DNA of 64,000 bases from assembly GCA_003952965.2 (NCBI GenBank), contig CM025853.1:17780452-17844451 (forward strand), written 5' to 3'. The stretch is from Morella rubra. Its lineage: Eukaryota; Streptophyta; Magnoliopsida; Fagales; Myricaceae. The translations under genes were made by a program, and so were the position numbers. Below are positions 1 through 11,936 of this stretch, piece after piece. Each line of letters begins with the position of its first letter. Position 1 is the stretch's first letter. Below the pieces are notes generated by a model that was not told the origin of the DNA, searched no databases, and saw only the letters and a list, made by a program, of their open reading frames with translations.

Positions 1-2822
1 GGGGTGTATGGGCAGCGGCAGTTGGAATTATTTTGATTGCTACATTACTTGGTGCATCGAGGAGTTGTCACGTTCCAGCAATTTACAACTTTGGCGACTC
101 AAACTCTGATACAGGGAGTGTCTCGGCCGCGTTTGGCCGCGTACCACCTCCCTACGGGGAGACTTTCTTTGGTAGACCTTCTGGTCGGTATTCTGATGGG
201 CGTCTAATAATGGACTTCATGGGTAAGCTGGTGGTGCTCTTCTCAGCTGTTCATTTATACTCCAGTGAAAAAATTCCCCCCCCAACCCCCCTTCTATTCT
301 CCTCTTTTCTTGCTTTTATTTTTCTAGGTGGAGGTTGTTGTATTTGAATTTCACTATAACGCCATTAATTCTTTTTTTCTTGGGGAGATTATGCCTTGGG
401 TGGTCATTGTCTATGATAATCTTTGATCTGATGGAATTCCGTAGGCAGTGAAATGCAACATTAATTTTGCTTGCCATTCTCTGCAGCTGAGAAGTTGGGA
501 TTTCCGTTCTTGAGTGCATATCTTGATTCTATTGGAGCAAATTTTAGACATGGAGCAAATTTTGCTGCAAGTGGGTCTACAATCCGACCAGCTGATGCCA
601 AATTGTTTGAGGCAGGGTTTAACCCCTTGTCTCTCAACATACAGCTCTTGCAGTTCGAACAATTTAAGGACCGTATGAGGGATCTATACAACCAAGGTTA
701 GAGATTATTGTTGCTGAGTGCGGTAGCCAAAAGATCTTAGATCTGTGTCCTGTTTTTACGATGAAAACGTTTGACACACAGTTTTTTTGTTGAACGATTG
801 TTTTGCTTTCCGGTGCTTCAGCTAAAAGCTCTTGCATCAGAAGCAGCCTCCCAATTCCAGAGGAATTCTCAAATGCCGTTTACACATTGGACTGTGGACA
901 GAATGATCTTCATTTTGGACTTGTAAAAACAACAGAGGAGCAAGTGCGGGCCTCCATTCCGGATATAATCAACCAGTTTGCCCTGGCCATAGAGGTAACT
1001 CATGTGATATGTCCGTATACTTCGTAATGCAGTGCCTGCCTCTTTTCTGAGAAAAAACCAAGTAGCATCTTGAGAGCAAACAAATGATTATCCTTATTTC
1101 TAAAATATTGCTTTAGGCGTCTTTAGCCTTATGGTGATTGCTGAAAACTGAACTTGAACAATTGAGACTCTGTTTTGACCTAAGCAGTTCTTTCTTTTTG
1201 CTTGTTTATGTAATTTATGAAATGACACTTAAAAGAAAGAGTTCTATTCTAGTGGCTGCTATGGAAGTACTAATTCGTGAACAAGGTTGTCCAAATTAGA
1301 ACCTGCTTGAGATAGCGGGATGGTTTTAGGGATGGACACAAACTAATAATGCAGATATGTTTGAAAACTCTGTACAAAATTCTGTAATATGGGTAAACTA
1401 GTAAGTTTTGCATATAGCAATGTTTTGGCTGTAAATTTTGAGAGTGCAGCTTAAGAACGAAGGTTATTACCCTTCACGTTGATATTATTGGATAGAGTTC
1501 ATCTACCTTTGCCAATTAATTGTTGGCTCCTACTGAACTTCCAACATTTATATGGTCTATGCACCTTCACTCCCTTATATATATGTATACAAATGGCAAA
1601 GTGGGGAAAGGAATCCTTCAAAAACAGCTACATTATCAATCTTTGTCTAGCTAGATCTTTGACCTCAATGCTTTACGCAAATGGGAAACAACTTTATTTA
1701 AAAGAACTGTGCATGAAGATATTTGTAGATCACCAGTTTTAATCTCGTTCACAGTAGAAAAAAACACATCAGTTTCCCTTGAATGTTAAATCAAGGCATT
1801 TGCTTACAGATTCCTTATTCTAATGATACAAAATCAATTCTGTATCTATGTTGGTGAATCTTCATGATATAAAATCTTTCCATAGAGTAAAAGGCAAAAG
1901 GTGAGGTAGAGTACCAATACCTATCAGAAAGTCATGAACGAAAACTGAGTCTTTCCTTGTTTTGTTCTTTGAAACTGTTTTAGAAACTCTACCAAGATGG
2001 AGCAAGGACATTTTGGATACACAATACTGGTCCCATAGGCTGCTTGCCTACTTTTGCTGTAAGGAATCCTCCAACGCCTGCTAATTCCGACCAAAATGGC
2101 TGCATTAAGTCTTACAATGAGTTGGCTCGAGAGTTCAACAAGCAGATTAAAGACAAGGTGTTCCAATTGAGGATCCAACTCCACCATGCATTGCTGATCT
2201 ATGTGGATATCTACACTGCTAAATATACTCTAATCAGCGAGGCAAAGAAACAGGGTAAGTTTTTGACTTTTTTCTTTTGATTATAGGACCCACAATCTGT
2301 GGGCCTTGGGAAACCTCGAAGGCATGATTTCACCTGCAAGAACTGTGCTTTAGGTCCTTGAACCATCTCTCCCCCCATTCTGGGTCTATAAGTTCCTTTA
2401 AAAGTTGTGTCATAACTGGCTTCCTATCTGTGATGTTGTAGTAATTATATCGATGTTTGCCTTTTCCATGCTGAAGGTGGTTTGGTTGAATTCTTTTTCT
2501 TATCAGAAGAAAAGAAAGCTTGCTGCTCGTTCATTGTCTCTATAACCTGAATACCACTTCCACTTGGTACTTGTGAACTGCAGGTTTTGTTGGTCCACTG
2601 GCCTACTGTTGTGGGCACGTAGGTGGTGGTGAATGTTGGGAAACATCGACAGTCAATGGAACTCCGATATTTGCAACTTCGTGCCGTGATCCTTCAAAAT
2701 ATATTAGCTGGGATGGCGCACATTATACTGAAGCTGCAAACAAATGGGTAGCTAACCGCATTCTGGATGGCTCCCTCTCAGACCCCCCAATTCCCCTTGC
2801 TAAAGCGTGTCACAAAGGCTGA
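1..2822 (+). CDS. GDSL esterase/lipase, gene A, left copy (5' end cut by window edge)
   Basis: This is a five-exon GDSL-lipase gene: exons 1-222, 487-696, 822-994, 1984-2254 and 2584-2822, all joining in frame at GT-AG sites. Block I (NFGDSNSDTG) carries the catalytic Ser, block III (GQND) the oxyanion Asn, and block V (WDGAHYTEAAN) the Asp-His pair, so the active site looks intact. The family (the At3g26430/At5g14450/FXG1-like branch of SGNH hydrolases) hydrolyses ester bonds of lipids or acylated glycans, usually in the apoplast. The true substrate is unknown. The start codon is outside the window. The mirror copy at 39849-43133 gives the full 386-residue protein, with a hydrophobic N-terminal segment before the GDSL block. 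It is the first of three tandem paralogues with very similar exon sizes. Confidence 0.93.
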
Positions 2823-3765
2823 TTCCCCTACATGAAGCATGTGAGAACGCGCGTTTGAGTTCATGTACAAATGGTCTAATTGCTTTTTCGATTTTTTTTT
2901 TTTTTACCCCTTTTTGGAGAATAAAAGGATGCTAATGATCAAACTGCAGCGACTCAAACATCAATCGCGTGGTTGTGTTTCATATGAACAGTCAGTCTCA
3001 TATGATTTTCATGTCAATTTTCGGATTTTATAAGGAATTTGACATCATGAATTCTGCAGTGGTCTTCAACAATCTTCAAACATCTGTCCATGAGTTGTGG
3101 CCAAAATTTTCCCAATCTTTAGGCCTTACCAAGTAATGTGAGAAATGGATACACGAACAATGGGTAGGTATACCAGGCCCAATAGCTGCTTCAAACCTCT
3201 TGATGCTCTTCTTTTGGAATATCTTTGGTCCCCAGAGGAGACCTGAACAATTGCCCATGACAGCACCAAATATTCAACTAGTTGAAATATTTTCTCATTA
3301 TTTAACTTAGTTTATAATCTGAAAATCTTGAAAAAAAGAAATTAATGCATTGGCTAACAAAGACGACAATCGTTTTGATTGTACTCGTTTCCACAGATTA
3401 GATTCTAGCTTACGTGATTTGCATTAGTAGAAACGGCATGCAGGGAACAGATTTATTGACAACGTTTACTGTTTGCAAAATAGGTCGCCCTCTGTCATGC
3501 AGGACACGGCACGAAGTACAAAGAGTCAGATGGAATGTACAAAGCAGCACCCACTAGAGGCAAATCTTATAAGGGCAAAACAGTCCGCTTACGAGACGTT
3601 AGGTCGCCTTAGAAGAAGCATTTCAATTTTCGTAGTACCTATAAGCTGCCTAGACAGTCGACATATGTCGACTTGACAACATAAGAGAGTTGTTGCAACT
3701 AGTAATTTTACGCTGGTTGCTATTTTTTAACAGATGGATCTGAGAACAACTGGTCGCTGGAGTGA
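2823..3765. other. Intergenic between GDSL genes A and B
   Basis: This is the 3' flank of gene A and the promoter/5' leader of gene B. The short ORFs here have no recognisable similarity. A pyrimidine-rich stretch ending in aacag just before 3734 could be a 3' splice site of a 5'-UTR intron of gene B. Nothing else is recognised. Confidence 0.5.
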
Positions 3766-3826
3766 ATGGACTACTGCGTGGGACTCCTTAACCTGGGCAG
3801 AAGATGGAGGGGCCCTTGGGGGCTAA
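3734..3826 (+). promoter_or_regulatory. Possible upstream ORF overlapping the start of GDSL gene B
   Basis: An ATG at 3734 opens a 30-codon reading frame ending in TAA at 3824-3826. It overlaps the proposed main start at 3766 in another frame. If the transcript includes position 3734, this uORF would compete with main-frame initiation. It could also be irrelevant if the aacag before it is a splice acceptor or transcription starts later. The mirror copy is at 38847-38939. Confidence 0.3.
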
Positions 3827-6024
3827 GAAAGAGTGTGGAAGCACTAGCAGTTTTAGGCGTTCTAGTTGCTGGGTTTTCAATTTTCTTCGCAATTGGACGC
3901 CATGGAACTCTTGGTCAAATCCTATTTGGTAAACCAAGTCGTTGTAACTTTCCGGCGATATTCAACTTCGGGGATTCTAACTCCGACACGGGAGGCAAAT
4001 CTGCAGCGTTTGTTCGGCTTCTGTCTCCCAACGGCGACACCTTCTTTGGTAAGCCGGCAGGAAGATACTGCGATGGAGAAGTCGTCATTGATTTTATAGG
4101 TGACCATTCTCACTTTCCCATGTCAATGATGTCATCAATTCCTATCGTCTCACAAAGATGCTTGTTTGCGTACGTCAAGGAAAGAGACGAGCAATGTGTT
4201 AGTAAATACCATTTTGAAGGTGTGGGTGATTGTCCTTGAGGAATGAGTGTGTGCAGAAAACAGGCTTAACATTAAGCTTTTTTTTTTTGGGTGAGCAGGC
4301 TCAATATTAAGCTTAGTGGAAATTACGATTTATTCGTCAAACATTGTTTCTTATTCTTTTTTCTGATGGGTGGGTATGCTATTAACTTATGTGATACGTT
4401 GAGGACCTCATTTTTGCTTGTTTTCTCAATGTAGCTGGGTAATGTAGTGATAATTGGATATGAAGATCCAAGCAAAATGCTTGAGCCAAAATAAACCACG
4501 ATCTCAATTACTTGGTGTTAGCTGATGAAAGATACAATTTTTCAAGACAAAATTTGGATATTCATTGCATTCTTTACTTATATTTTTACAAGTGTACCTG
4601 TCTTTGCAGCTGAGAAGTTGGGATTGCCATACTTGAGTGCATATCTGGATTCTGTTGGGACAAATTTCCGGCACGGAGCAAATTTTGCTACAGGAGGGTC
4701 TACGATTCAGCGAGTAAATACCCAAATGTTTGACATGGGTTTTAGCCCCATCTCTCTTGACATACAGCTTTTGCAGTTTGAACAATTCAAAGCACGAGCC
4801 GTTGAGCTGTACAAGGAAGGTTAGATGTGCTGTGTGCAGTTATTATAGAGAACTTGGAAAAAAATGTTTGTGCTTTTGATTGATCAAAACAAGTTATTAG
4901 TTTCGGGTTATCAGATAGCAACTCGTGCACTGAAAGCAGACTCCCAAGACCAGAGGACTTCTCTAAGGCACTATACACGTTGGATATTGGACAGAATGAT
5001 CTTCATGCTGGGTTCTCATCGATGACAGAGAAACAAGTGCTGGAATCAATACCAGTTATCGTTGATAAATTTGCCCAGGCAGTAGAGGTAATAAATTTTA
5101 TTTTTATTAAACTTATTTGAGGAAGAAAACTCAAGTGTATTCTGTAGAGGAGGCATTATTTATATGTCATTTAGATCTTGCAAATGAGAGTTGTAACTTA
5201 TATGGAGCACGCTATGGAGACGGCATTTGATGTTGATCTTTAATTTCTTTCTCTAATCTGCAAACCTTCTCCTGGATCCCAAGCAACATTTGAATGTACT
5301 CAGTTTTGTAACCAGCAATGGGTTGTGCGGATTAAATCTTGTAGCTGTTGTTTTGGTTAACTGTTTCAGCAACTATACCAACTAGGAGCAAGAGCATATT
5401 GGATTCATAATACAGGTCCTATCGGCTGCTTGCCTTATGCCATTATATATTATCCTCCAGAGCCAGAAAATATGGACAAAAGTGGTTGCGTGAAGTCCCA
5501 CAATGAGATAGCTAAAGAATTTAACAGGCACCTCCAGGACAGGGTTTCTCAACTTAGAGCGAAACTCCCAGATGCAACACTCACTTATGTTGACATTTTC
5601 TCTGCTAAATACACTTTAATATCTGAAGCAAGGAAGCATGGTAAGCTTCAAATATGATATTATTCAGTCTTATCTCATTACTTGTACATGAAAAATGTAA
5701 AGAATTTAACCCTAAATGATATGATAAATCCCTTCGTGTTTGTTTCATATACTCTATAAACGTGTATGCTCTACTTTTTGGTGTTGGGGATTCACAGGTT
5801 TTACTAATCCACTTGGGTACTGTTGTGGGCACTACGGCGACTACTATGTCCAATGTGGGAAGAAGGCAATTGTGAATGGAACCGAAGTCTTTGGAGCTTC
5901 ATGCAGCAACCCTTCAGTCTACGTTAGTTGGGATGGAGTACATTATTCTCATGCTGCAAATAGATGGGTAGCCAACCGAATTCTTATCGGAAATCTCTCG
6001 GAGCCTGGCAATCCCCATTACTGA
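3766..6024 (+). CDS. GDSL esterase/lipase, gene B, left copy
   Basis: The exons 3766-4099, 4610-4819, 4915-5087, 5370-5640 and 5798-6024 join in phase to give 404 residues. The N-terminus is long, with a basic stretch and then a hydrophobic segment (about residues 27-46), suggesting a signal anchor rather than a simple cleaved signal. The catalytic blocks are present: FGDSNSDTGG (Ser), GQND (Asn) and WDGVHYSHAAN (Asp-His). By family it is a secretory-pathway ester hydrolase of unknown substrate. Exons 2, 3 and 4 have the same lengths as in gene A (210, 173 and 271 nt), which supports tandem duplication. The start at 3766 is the first ATG in this frame that includes the hydrophobic segment. 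An overlapping uORF begins at 3734. Confidence 0.93.
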
Positions 6025-6861
6025 ATCCTGTCATGAGTCTCTTCATCAGTGATCACATGAACTCAAAAGCTCCAATCCAAATCCTGCAATCAGGCAGGGA
6101 TAAAGAAAATGGATCCTAATGTTGTATCAGAAAAGTTTTTTTTGTGTTGCAGTCCCCCTGATGGAGAACTTTTACATTTCATCTCAAACTGGCATCCCAC
6201 AGATTCAGATTGGAGTGCTACAAAAGAAGTAGGTCAACGTTGGATGGTAGTTGTCATATCTGTTGAAGTTAGGACATTTGAAAATTTCCAGGGATTCTCA
6301 TTCAGGAAACAAACTAACTTTTTAATCTTATGTTCTAATAAATAATTTTGTGGTGCTATATCTATTAGCTTGTCTAGGTCTTGGTAGCTTTGTTTACTAT
6401 ATCCGACTACCGCTCCCATTGCCTAATATGAAGTATATAGTGATTTTTCTGATTCTTTTTGAGATCTCGGTTCATTTTCAACCTAATTATAGTTTATTTC
6501 GATTTCAGAAACTTGACTTATAAAAAGAAAAAGAAAAAAAAAAAATAATATGAATCACCAGAAGTCTTAAAGTTTTTCAAAATATATTTATATATAGTTA
6601 GTACTTTGAGAATGAGAAATTTTTATGGAAACAAATCAAATTACTTTTTAACAGAATATTATTTTTTAAAAGAGAAAAGCTCTGTAAAATTTGCAAAGTT
6701 AAATTAGTGAAAAAGTTTGAGTCAGTTTCCAAGATAAACGGGCCAGTTGCATGTTTTCAAAGGGAGACAAATATATAAAGAAAGAAGTTAGTGGTGTCAA
6801 GTTCCCTTGTCTATGTAATTCCTCCCACCCCCCCCCCCCCCCCCCCCCTTCTCTCTCTCTC
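6025..6861. other. Intergenic between GDSL genes B and C
   Basis: This is AT-rich DNA with the 3' flank of gene B and the promoter/leader of gene C. No gene is recognised; the ORF-like stretch 6109-6345 has no family features. It ends in a poly-C/CT tract just upstream of the gene C start. Confidence 0.5.
6828..6861 (+). repeat. Poly-C plus CT tract in the leader of gene C
   Basis: A run of 21 C (6828-6848) is followed by tt and a CT dinucleotide run up to the ATG at 6862. The right-arm version (about 35810-35850) differs by about 6 bp in the flanks of the run. This is one of the few differences between the arms and a typical sequencing-error or slippage site. Confidence 0.85.
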
Positions 6862-8326
6862 ATGCTCATGGGACCTCGCTACATGTACATGAATGCGATC
6901 TTTTCCCTCGTAATTTCAGTGGCATTACTTCCGAGTCCTGCTGTATCTGTAGCCAAATGCAGTTTTCCGGCCATCTTCAACTTCGGCGACTCGAACTCAG
7001 ACACCGGTGGTTTGTCGGCAGCATTTGGACAAGCCCCTCCGCCCAATGGAGAAACGTATTTCCGCTCTCCAGCAGGACGGTTTTCTGATGGGCGTCTATT
7101 ACTTGATTTCATAGGTACTTCAATCCTCATTATTTCCCATCTCATTCTTTCCTAATTTTTTCCCCCGGGTGGAAGTCGATATCCATTTACCTTCGAGATG
7201 GATTAATCCTGTCACTGTAGAGTTGGAAAAGCACAAATTTTTTTTTTCTAAAAAAGAGTCTAAAATAAATCGATCATGAAATGTTTGTAAAATTGTAAGA
7301 TTGATCCATCCCTCCGCTTGGTGTTCTCATTGTGCTTGAAAGTAACTCGGTGAGTGATTATGCATAGATCTGAAGAAAGATTTCCACTCTTTTTTGTTTT
7401 GTTTTTTCTGAATATTAAGAAAAACCTTTCCACTCGATGCTTGTTATTTGCAAAGATACCAAGCACGTGATGAACGAGGTTTCGTTAATGGATAGGAATT
7501 TATTATTCCAATATATATTACAATTTTTCTTTGTCGTTTCTCGACACAATTCTCATTTGCTTATGTTTCCTCGAGCCATGGGACTTGACTCCGTAAAAAT
7601 CTTTAAGATTTACCATCTCAGTATGGCACTGCAGTTCTTACCCCAAAAATAACATGGCATTGCGGTTGAAAAATTTGAGTAAGCTAGTGAATGGTTTGCA
7701 ATTTAAATTATCAATTTTGGGACATTTTAACTTTCGAATTATTGATTGCAATTACATTGCACCCATCCGTGTTGGATTTGCGTTCTATAGACTAAAAATG
7801 ATGCAATTACTATAATTTTTTAAGTTGTTTGATTTTTTTTCCTTGTTCAATTTTCTTTTCTTTTTTTTTGTTTTGAGGTTTTGACTTCTATTTATAGTCA
7901 ACTAATTTAGTTTCATCATTTTTTAGTCTTAAAAAGGTAGATACAAAGTGTAAGGTTTATTTTATATCTAATTCTCGATTCAATTTAACTTAAATCATAT
8001 ATCTAAAGTGGTTCAATGTAACAATAATTGATAGTTTAAATATGAAATGTTTCAAAATTAGTAATTTATGGCACAAAATGCGAATCATATAGTTGAAGGT
8101 AAGAAGTGTATTTAACCGAAAAAAATAAAAAAAAAACTTTGTGTTTTTCACTGGCCATTCTAATACATCTTTGTAAAACTTTTTTCCACTTAACGAATAA
8201 CCACGCATGAATTGAATTCGGCTTTCTCACTTAAATTTTTTTATACTAACATGCTAACTGACATTATTTTTTTGGGGCAAATAAAATAATTAGCACAAAA
8301 ATCGCTAGAGGAAGGGGTTGAACCTT

Positions 8327-8359
<33 letters not shown>

Positions 8360-10087
8360 AACTGAGCTACTCCAGCTCGTCTATGCTAACTGATTTACAA
8401 AATTCTTAGTTAAGATTATGCCTTGGACTTTTATTTCAACTAGACTGTTGGTGTGTTCCATTTTCTTTCATCATTTGCTCTTTTGGTTAAACACATGCAC
8501 TTAACGCAAGTTACCAAATATTCCTCCTTTGTTGGTCTAAGTAGTGGTTATACAAGAAATGCTCCTTGTTGATTTTCAGCGGAAAGCTTGGGACTACCTT
8601 ATCTTAGCGCATACCTGGACTCGGTGGGCTCAAACTTCAGCCATGGAGCCAACTTTGCGACTGCCGGATCGACTATCAGACCACAGAACACAACCATATC
8701 GCAAAGTGGAGTTAGCCCCATCTCATTAGACATGCAGTTTGTCCAGTTCTCAGATTTTTGCAGAAGATCCCAAATCTTTAAGAAACAAGGTCAGTGGTAC
8801 TGTAGTTTCTGTTGATCGCTCACAAACAACTAAAACTTGTCATCGTCTTTGTGCACAACTGGAGAACTATGCCATGTTTGTGTTTCAAATGGGATTGCTT
8901 GAATATATGCGCAGGAGGGGTATTTGAGAAATTGCTGCCTGAGGCAGATTATTTTTCTGCAGCCCTCTACACCTTTGACATTGGCCAAAACGATCTTACG
9001 GCTGGATACAAACTCAACATGACCACTGAACAAGTCAAGGCTTATGTTCCTGATGTTTTGAGCCAGCTCTCCAATATCATCAAGGTAAACACAAATGACT
9101 TAAAAGAACATGTAGAATTTTGAATTTCTATGAAATCTTTTTTTAAGTGTTTTGACTTTTATGGAGGGTTTGTAAAAAGTTGTTGAAAAAGTTTAAGGAT
9201 GTTTGATTGTAAAATATTTTTTATTTGAGTTCGTTAGAAAGTAAGCCGGAGAAGATTTGATGAAATTTTTTAATGAAAAAATATTGAAGTTAGTGTAAAG
9301 AGGCGTTGGAATTTATGTTAATATTTTGAGATTTTGTTGTTTGGTTATACAAATTTTAATTTGGAAATATTTCTTTAAAGAATTAAAAATTTCTTATCAC
9401 CAAACATGATCTTTTTAACTCCTCGATAATCTTTAACATGCAGCGGGTATATGGTCAAGGGGGAAAATCGTTTTGGATACACAACACAGGCCCAGTGGGC
9501 TGCCTGCCATACGTTTTGGACAGATTCCCCGTCACAGCGGCCCAAGTGAACAAATTTGGTTGCGCCAGCCCGTTCAACGAGGTGGCCCAATATTTCAACC
9601 ACCGATTGAAAGAAGCCGTGGTCCAACTTAGGAAAGAGCTTCCAAAGGCGGCAATCACCTACGTGGATATCTACTCCGTTAAGTACACCCTCATTACTCA
9701 AGGCCACAACTACGGTACTTTCCTAGTTTCCTTTATTCCTTTTCAAAAGGACAAGAGAATTTAATTTGATAAACAAAAATTAATTTATCTTTTTTTTTTT
9801 TTTTTTGGGTCAACTGTGAAGGATTCGAGCGCCCAATTATAGCATGCTGTGGTCATGGTGGGAAATATAATTACAACCGGTATGCGAAATGTGGGGCCAA
9901 GAAGACCATCAACGGGAAGGAGATTGTGATAGCGAATTCGTGCAAGGATCCAACGGTTCGGATAAATTGGGACGGGACCCACTTCACCGAGGCTGCTAAC
10001 AGGTGGATATTCGAACAAATAGCTAATGGCTCGTTTTCGGACCCACCAATTCCCTTGAAAATAGCCTATCATAGAATGGACCACTGA
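6862..10087 (+). CDS. GDSL esterase/lipase, gene C, left copy
   Basis: The exons 6862-7114, 8580-8789, 8915-9084, 9444-9714 and 9822-10087 join in phase to give 389 residues from the ATG at 6862. In-frame ATGs at 6868, 6880 and 6886 are alternatives. The N-terminus has a classical secretory signal peptide (NAIFSLVISVALL then small residues), unlike the longer anchors of genes A and B. Active-site blocks are intact: FGDSNSDTGG, GQND and WDGTHFTEAAN. It resembles the At5g14450 type of plant GDSL esterases; substrate unknown. Intron 1 is unusually long (about 1.46 kb) and contains a tRNA-Asn gene on the opposite strand. The gene is convergent with the DUF868 gene 0.9 kb downstream. Confidence 0.93.
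8303..8376 (-). tRNA. tRNA-Asn (GTT), left copy, inside intron 1 of GDSL gene C
   Basis: Read on the minus strand it folds as a 74-nt cloverleaf. The 7-bp acceptor stem (GCTGGAG with CTCTAGC) includes one G-U pair. The D stem is GCTC/GAGC, the anticodon stem TGTGG/CCACA with anticodon GTT, and the T stem GAAGG/CCTTC around TTCAACC. A T5 run directly after the 3' end fits a Pol III terminator. The sequence is very close to plant nuclear tRNA-Asn. It lies antisense to the host gene's transcription. Confidence 0.95.
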
Positions 10088-10985
10088 ATCCCTTGGAACA
10101 TTCTCTCTCTCTCTCACTCATAGCGAAAGAACTTTGCCCTCTAATCTTCTAAAGAACTTTTTGACAAGTAAGGATGAACTATTGGGCCCATTTAAGCCCG
10201 ACCTGTAGCCATTTTGGAAGCTGGGCCACCACCGGCCCAAATAATTCAGGCATTCATTCCTATCTTTTAAGGTTACAGCCATGTGAGTCTCGTCCAGTAA
10301 CGGGCCACCTGATGTCATTTTTTTTTCTTCAATTTAAAAGACGTGAAAGGAGGAGACAGAATTTACTATTATCCATGCGCGATTTACATAAAATATGCAT
10401 TGCTAGGAACAAATGCTTTTAAGGAATGCTAAAAAAGAGAAAAGATAAAGGAGCTTTAAGGGACAGTATTAACCATATTTAAAACGCGTGAAAATAAGTC
10501 GTTTCATCATAAGTTGCTTAGAGTTAGATTTACACCCAAAAATAACTTTACATGCATAACACACATCTATGAATCTCTGTCGACCTTTTCTTTCGGATAC
10601 TCTCAAGAAAAAAAAAAACATTGTAGGGGTACTATGGATGGGCGAGGGGATTGGAGAATTATAAAAAACTACTAGGCAGATACGTATGTGATCCAATCTG
10701 GCAAGTCCAATCATGTCCATATTATTCGATCCCAGCTGTAGAGGAAACACCACACCTCACCTGGGGTCCCTATGTTGGTCACTAAAGTTTCCAACACTCG
10801 AAGCTTTCTTTTTCTCTACTCGCTCGCTCTTTGTGAGAGCCTTAAACCAAAGACTGCTACCCCATCTACCCTGTCTATCAACTTGAACACGAATCTCCCT
10901 CCTAAACTCCTTGGCTACAGTGCCTGTTTGTGAAGGTTTTGATGACAATCGTAATCGCCTGAGAGACCAATCAACCACCTTCATT
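10088..10985. other. Convergent intergenic region between GDSL gene C and DUF868
   Basis: This holds the 3' flanks of both genes. A 75-codon ORF (10757-10984, -) starts 2 nt after the DUF868 stop but has no recognisable domain, and is treated as 3'-UTR sequence. Short poly-A/T tracts are present. No RNA gene or repeat was recognised. Confidence 0.5.
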
Positions 10986-11936
10986 CTATTCTACCCTCCA
11001 AGCATAGAAAAACAGGGAAAACCTGGAAGACCCACCTGCCTTCTTATCCTCTTCTGAAGCAGAGTTTACTTCCTGAGTTGACAAGCGTGTTGATGATGAT
11101 GGAGCAGAAGATATTTTCAATGTTGATGTCTGAGGAGCAGATGATGAAATTGGGCTAAATATGAATAGGCCGTGCCTTGTACCGGAGCTAAAGAGCCAAT
11201 CATGGACATCCCAATAAACTTCTATTTCAGTGTTGTTTACGCGAATGGACTCGTTGCCTCTGAACTTCCATTGAAGATGCTTAATATGAATAACTAGATT
11301 CCCATCTACCTTAATCTCCATCTTTGGATCAAACCCACCAAAGGAGTTGTCATTGCTGACAGCATGATTACATTCGATTGAAAGCTCGTGAATATTACCT
11401 TTTTCTTGAAATTTAGCTCTTGTGGAGAATTTCCTTTTTCCAGAGACATGTTCCTTCCTCGAAACCAACGTGGGTTCGGTCAGAGCTGGCCTACACCCGG
11501 TTTTTCGAAAGGCGTCTTTCTTTAGATCACCAACAACTAGAACTACTTCTTCTTCGCAAACAATCGCAACATAGTAATCTGATTGTGGCTCAGTCTCGCT
11601 GTTGAATTTTGCAGCTTTAAGGTCCCAAACCACATGGACCGTCTTACCATCAACCATAAAATTCTTGGAGCCCTGTTTCTTCCAGAAGTACCATGCCTTG
11701 AGCTCGATCTTGCACCGATGATGCTCTTCTCCTTCTATTCCTTCAACAGAAACATACAGGCCATGCTGTAGCATGTTCTTACACCATGTAACTGTGATCA
11801 GACGACACTGACCGGCAATCTTTGTTCGATATACCGCCATGGATACACTCTGGCCTGACCTGATAACAGTAGCTGGGCCATCGGCTGGCTTCTCACCCGA
11901 TGAGAAGCAAGCAGGAATTCCAATTGAATCATGCAT
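10986..11936 (-). CDS. DUF868 family protein, left copy
   Basis: This is a single-exon 316-residue ORF. It carries the family's hallmark N-terminus (DSIGIPACFSSGEKP), the SVSMAVYRTKIAGQCRLITV segment, the VVWDLKAAKF and LKKDAFRKTGCRPAL stretches, and WKFRGNES followed by VYWDVHDWLF. It ends in the usual FSLFFYAW-type C-terminus. DUF868 proteins (At5g28150/At3g04860-like) are plant-specific with no established biochemical role. A serine-rich linker (about residues 265-300) precedes the C-terminal tail. The length is typical, so the gene looks complete. The start is the ATG at the first conserved residue. Confidence 0.93.
   Translation of the reverse strand: MHDSIGIPACFSSGEKPADGPATVIRSGQSVSMAVYRTKIAGQCRLITVTWCKNMLQHGLYVSVEGIEGEEHHRCKIELKAWYFWKKQGSKNFMVDGKTVHVVWDLKAAKFNSETEPQSDYYVAIVCEEEVVLVVGDLKKDAFRKTGCRPALTEPTLVSRKEHVSGKRKFSTRAKFQEKGNIHELSIECNHAVSNDNSFGGFDPKMEIKVDGNLVIHIKHLQWKFRGNESIRVNNTEIEVYWDVHDWLFSSGTRHGLFIFSPISSSAPQTSTLKISSAPSSSTRLSTQEVNSASEEDKKAGGSSRFSLFFYAWRVE

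Noticed and set aside
10757..10984. 75-codon ORF directly after the DUF868 stop (mirror 31689-31916)
   Set aside because: DUF868 already ends in its typical C-terminus. The ORF has no domain and is best seen as 3'-UTR sequence. Its presence in both arms is only because the arms are copies.
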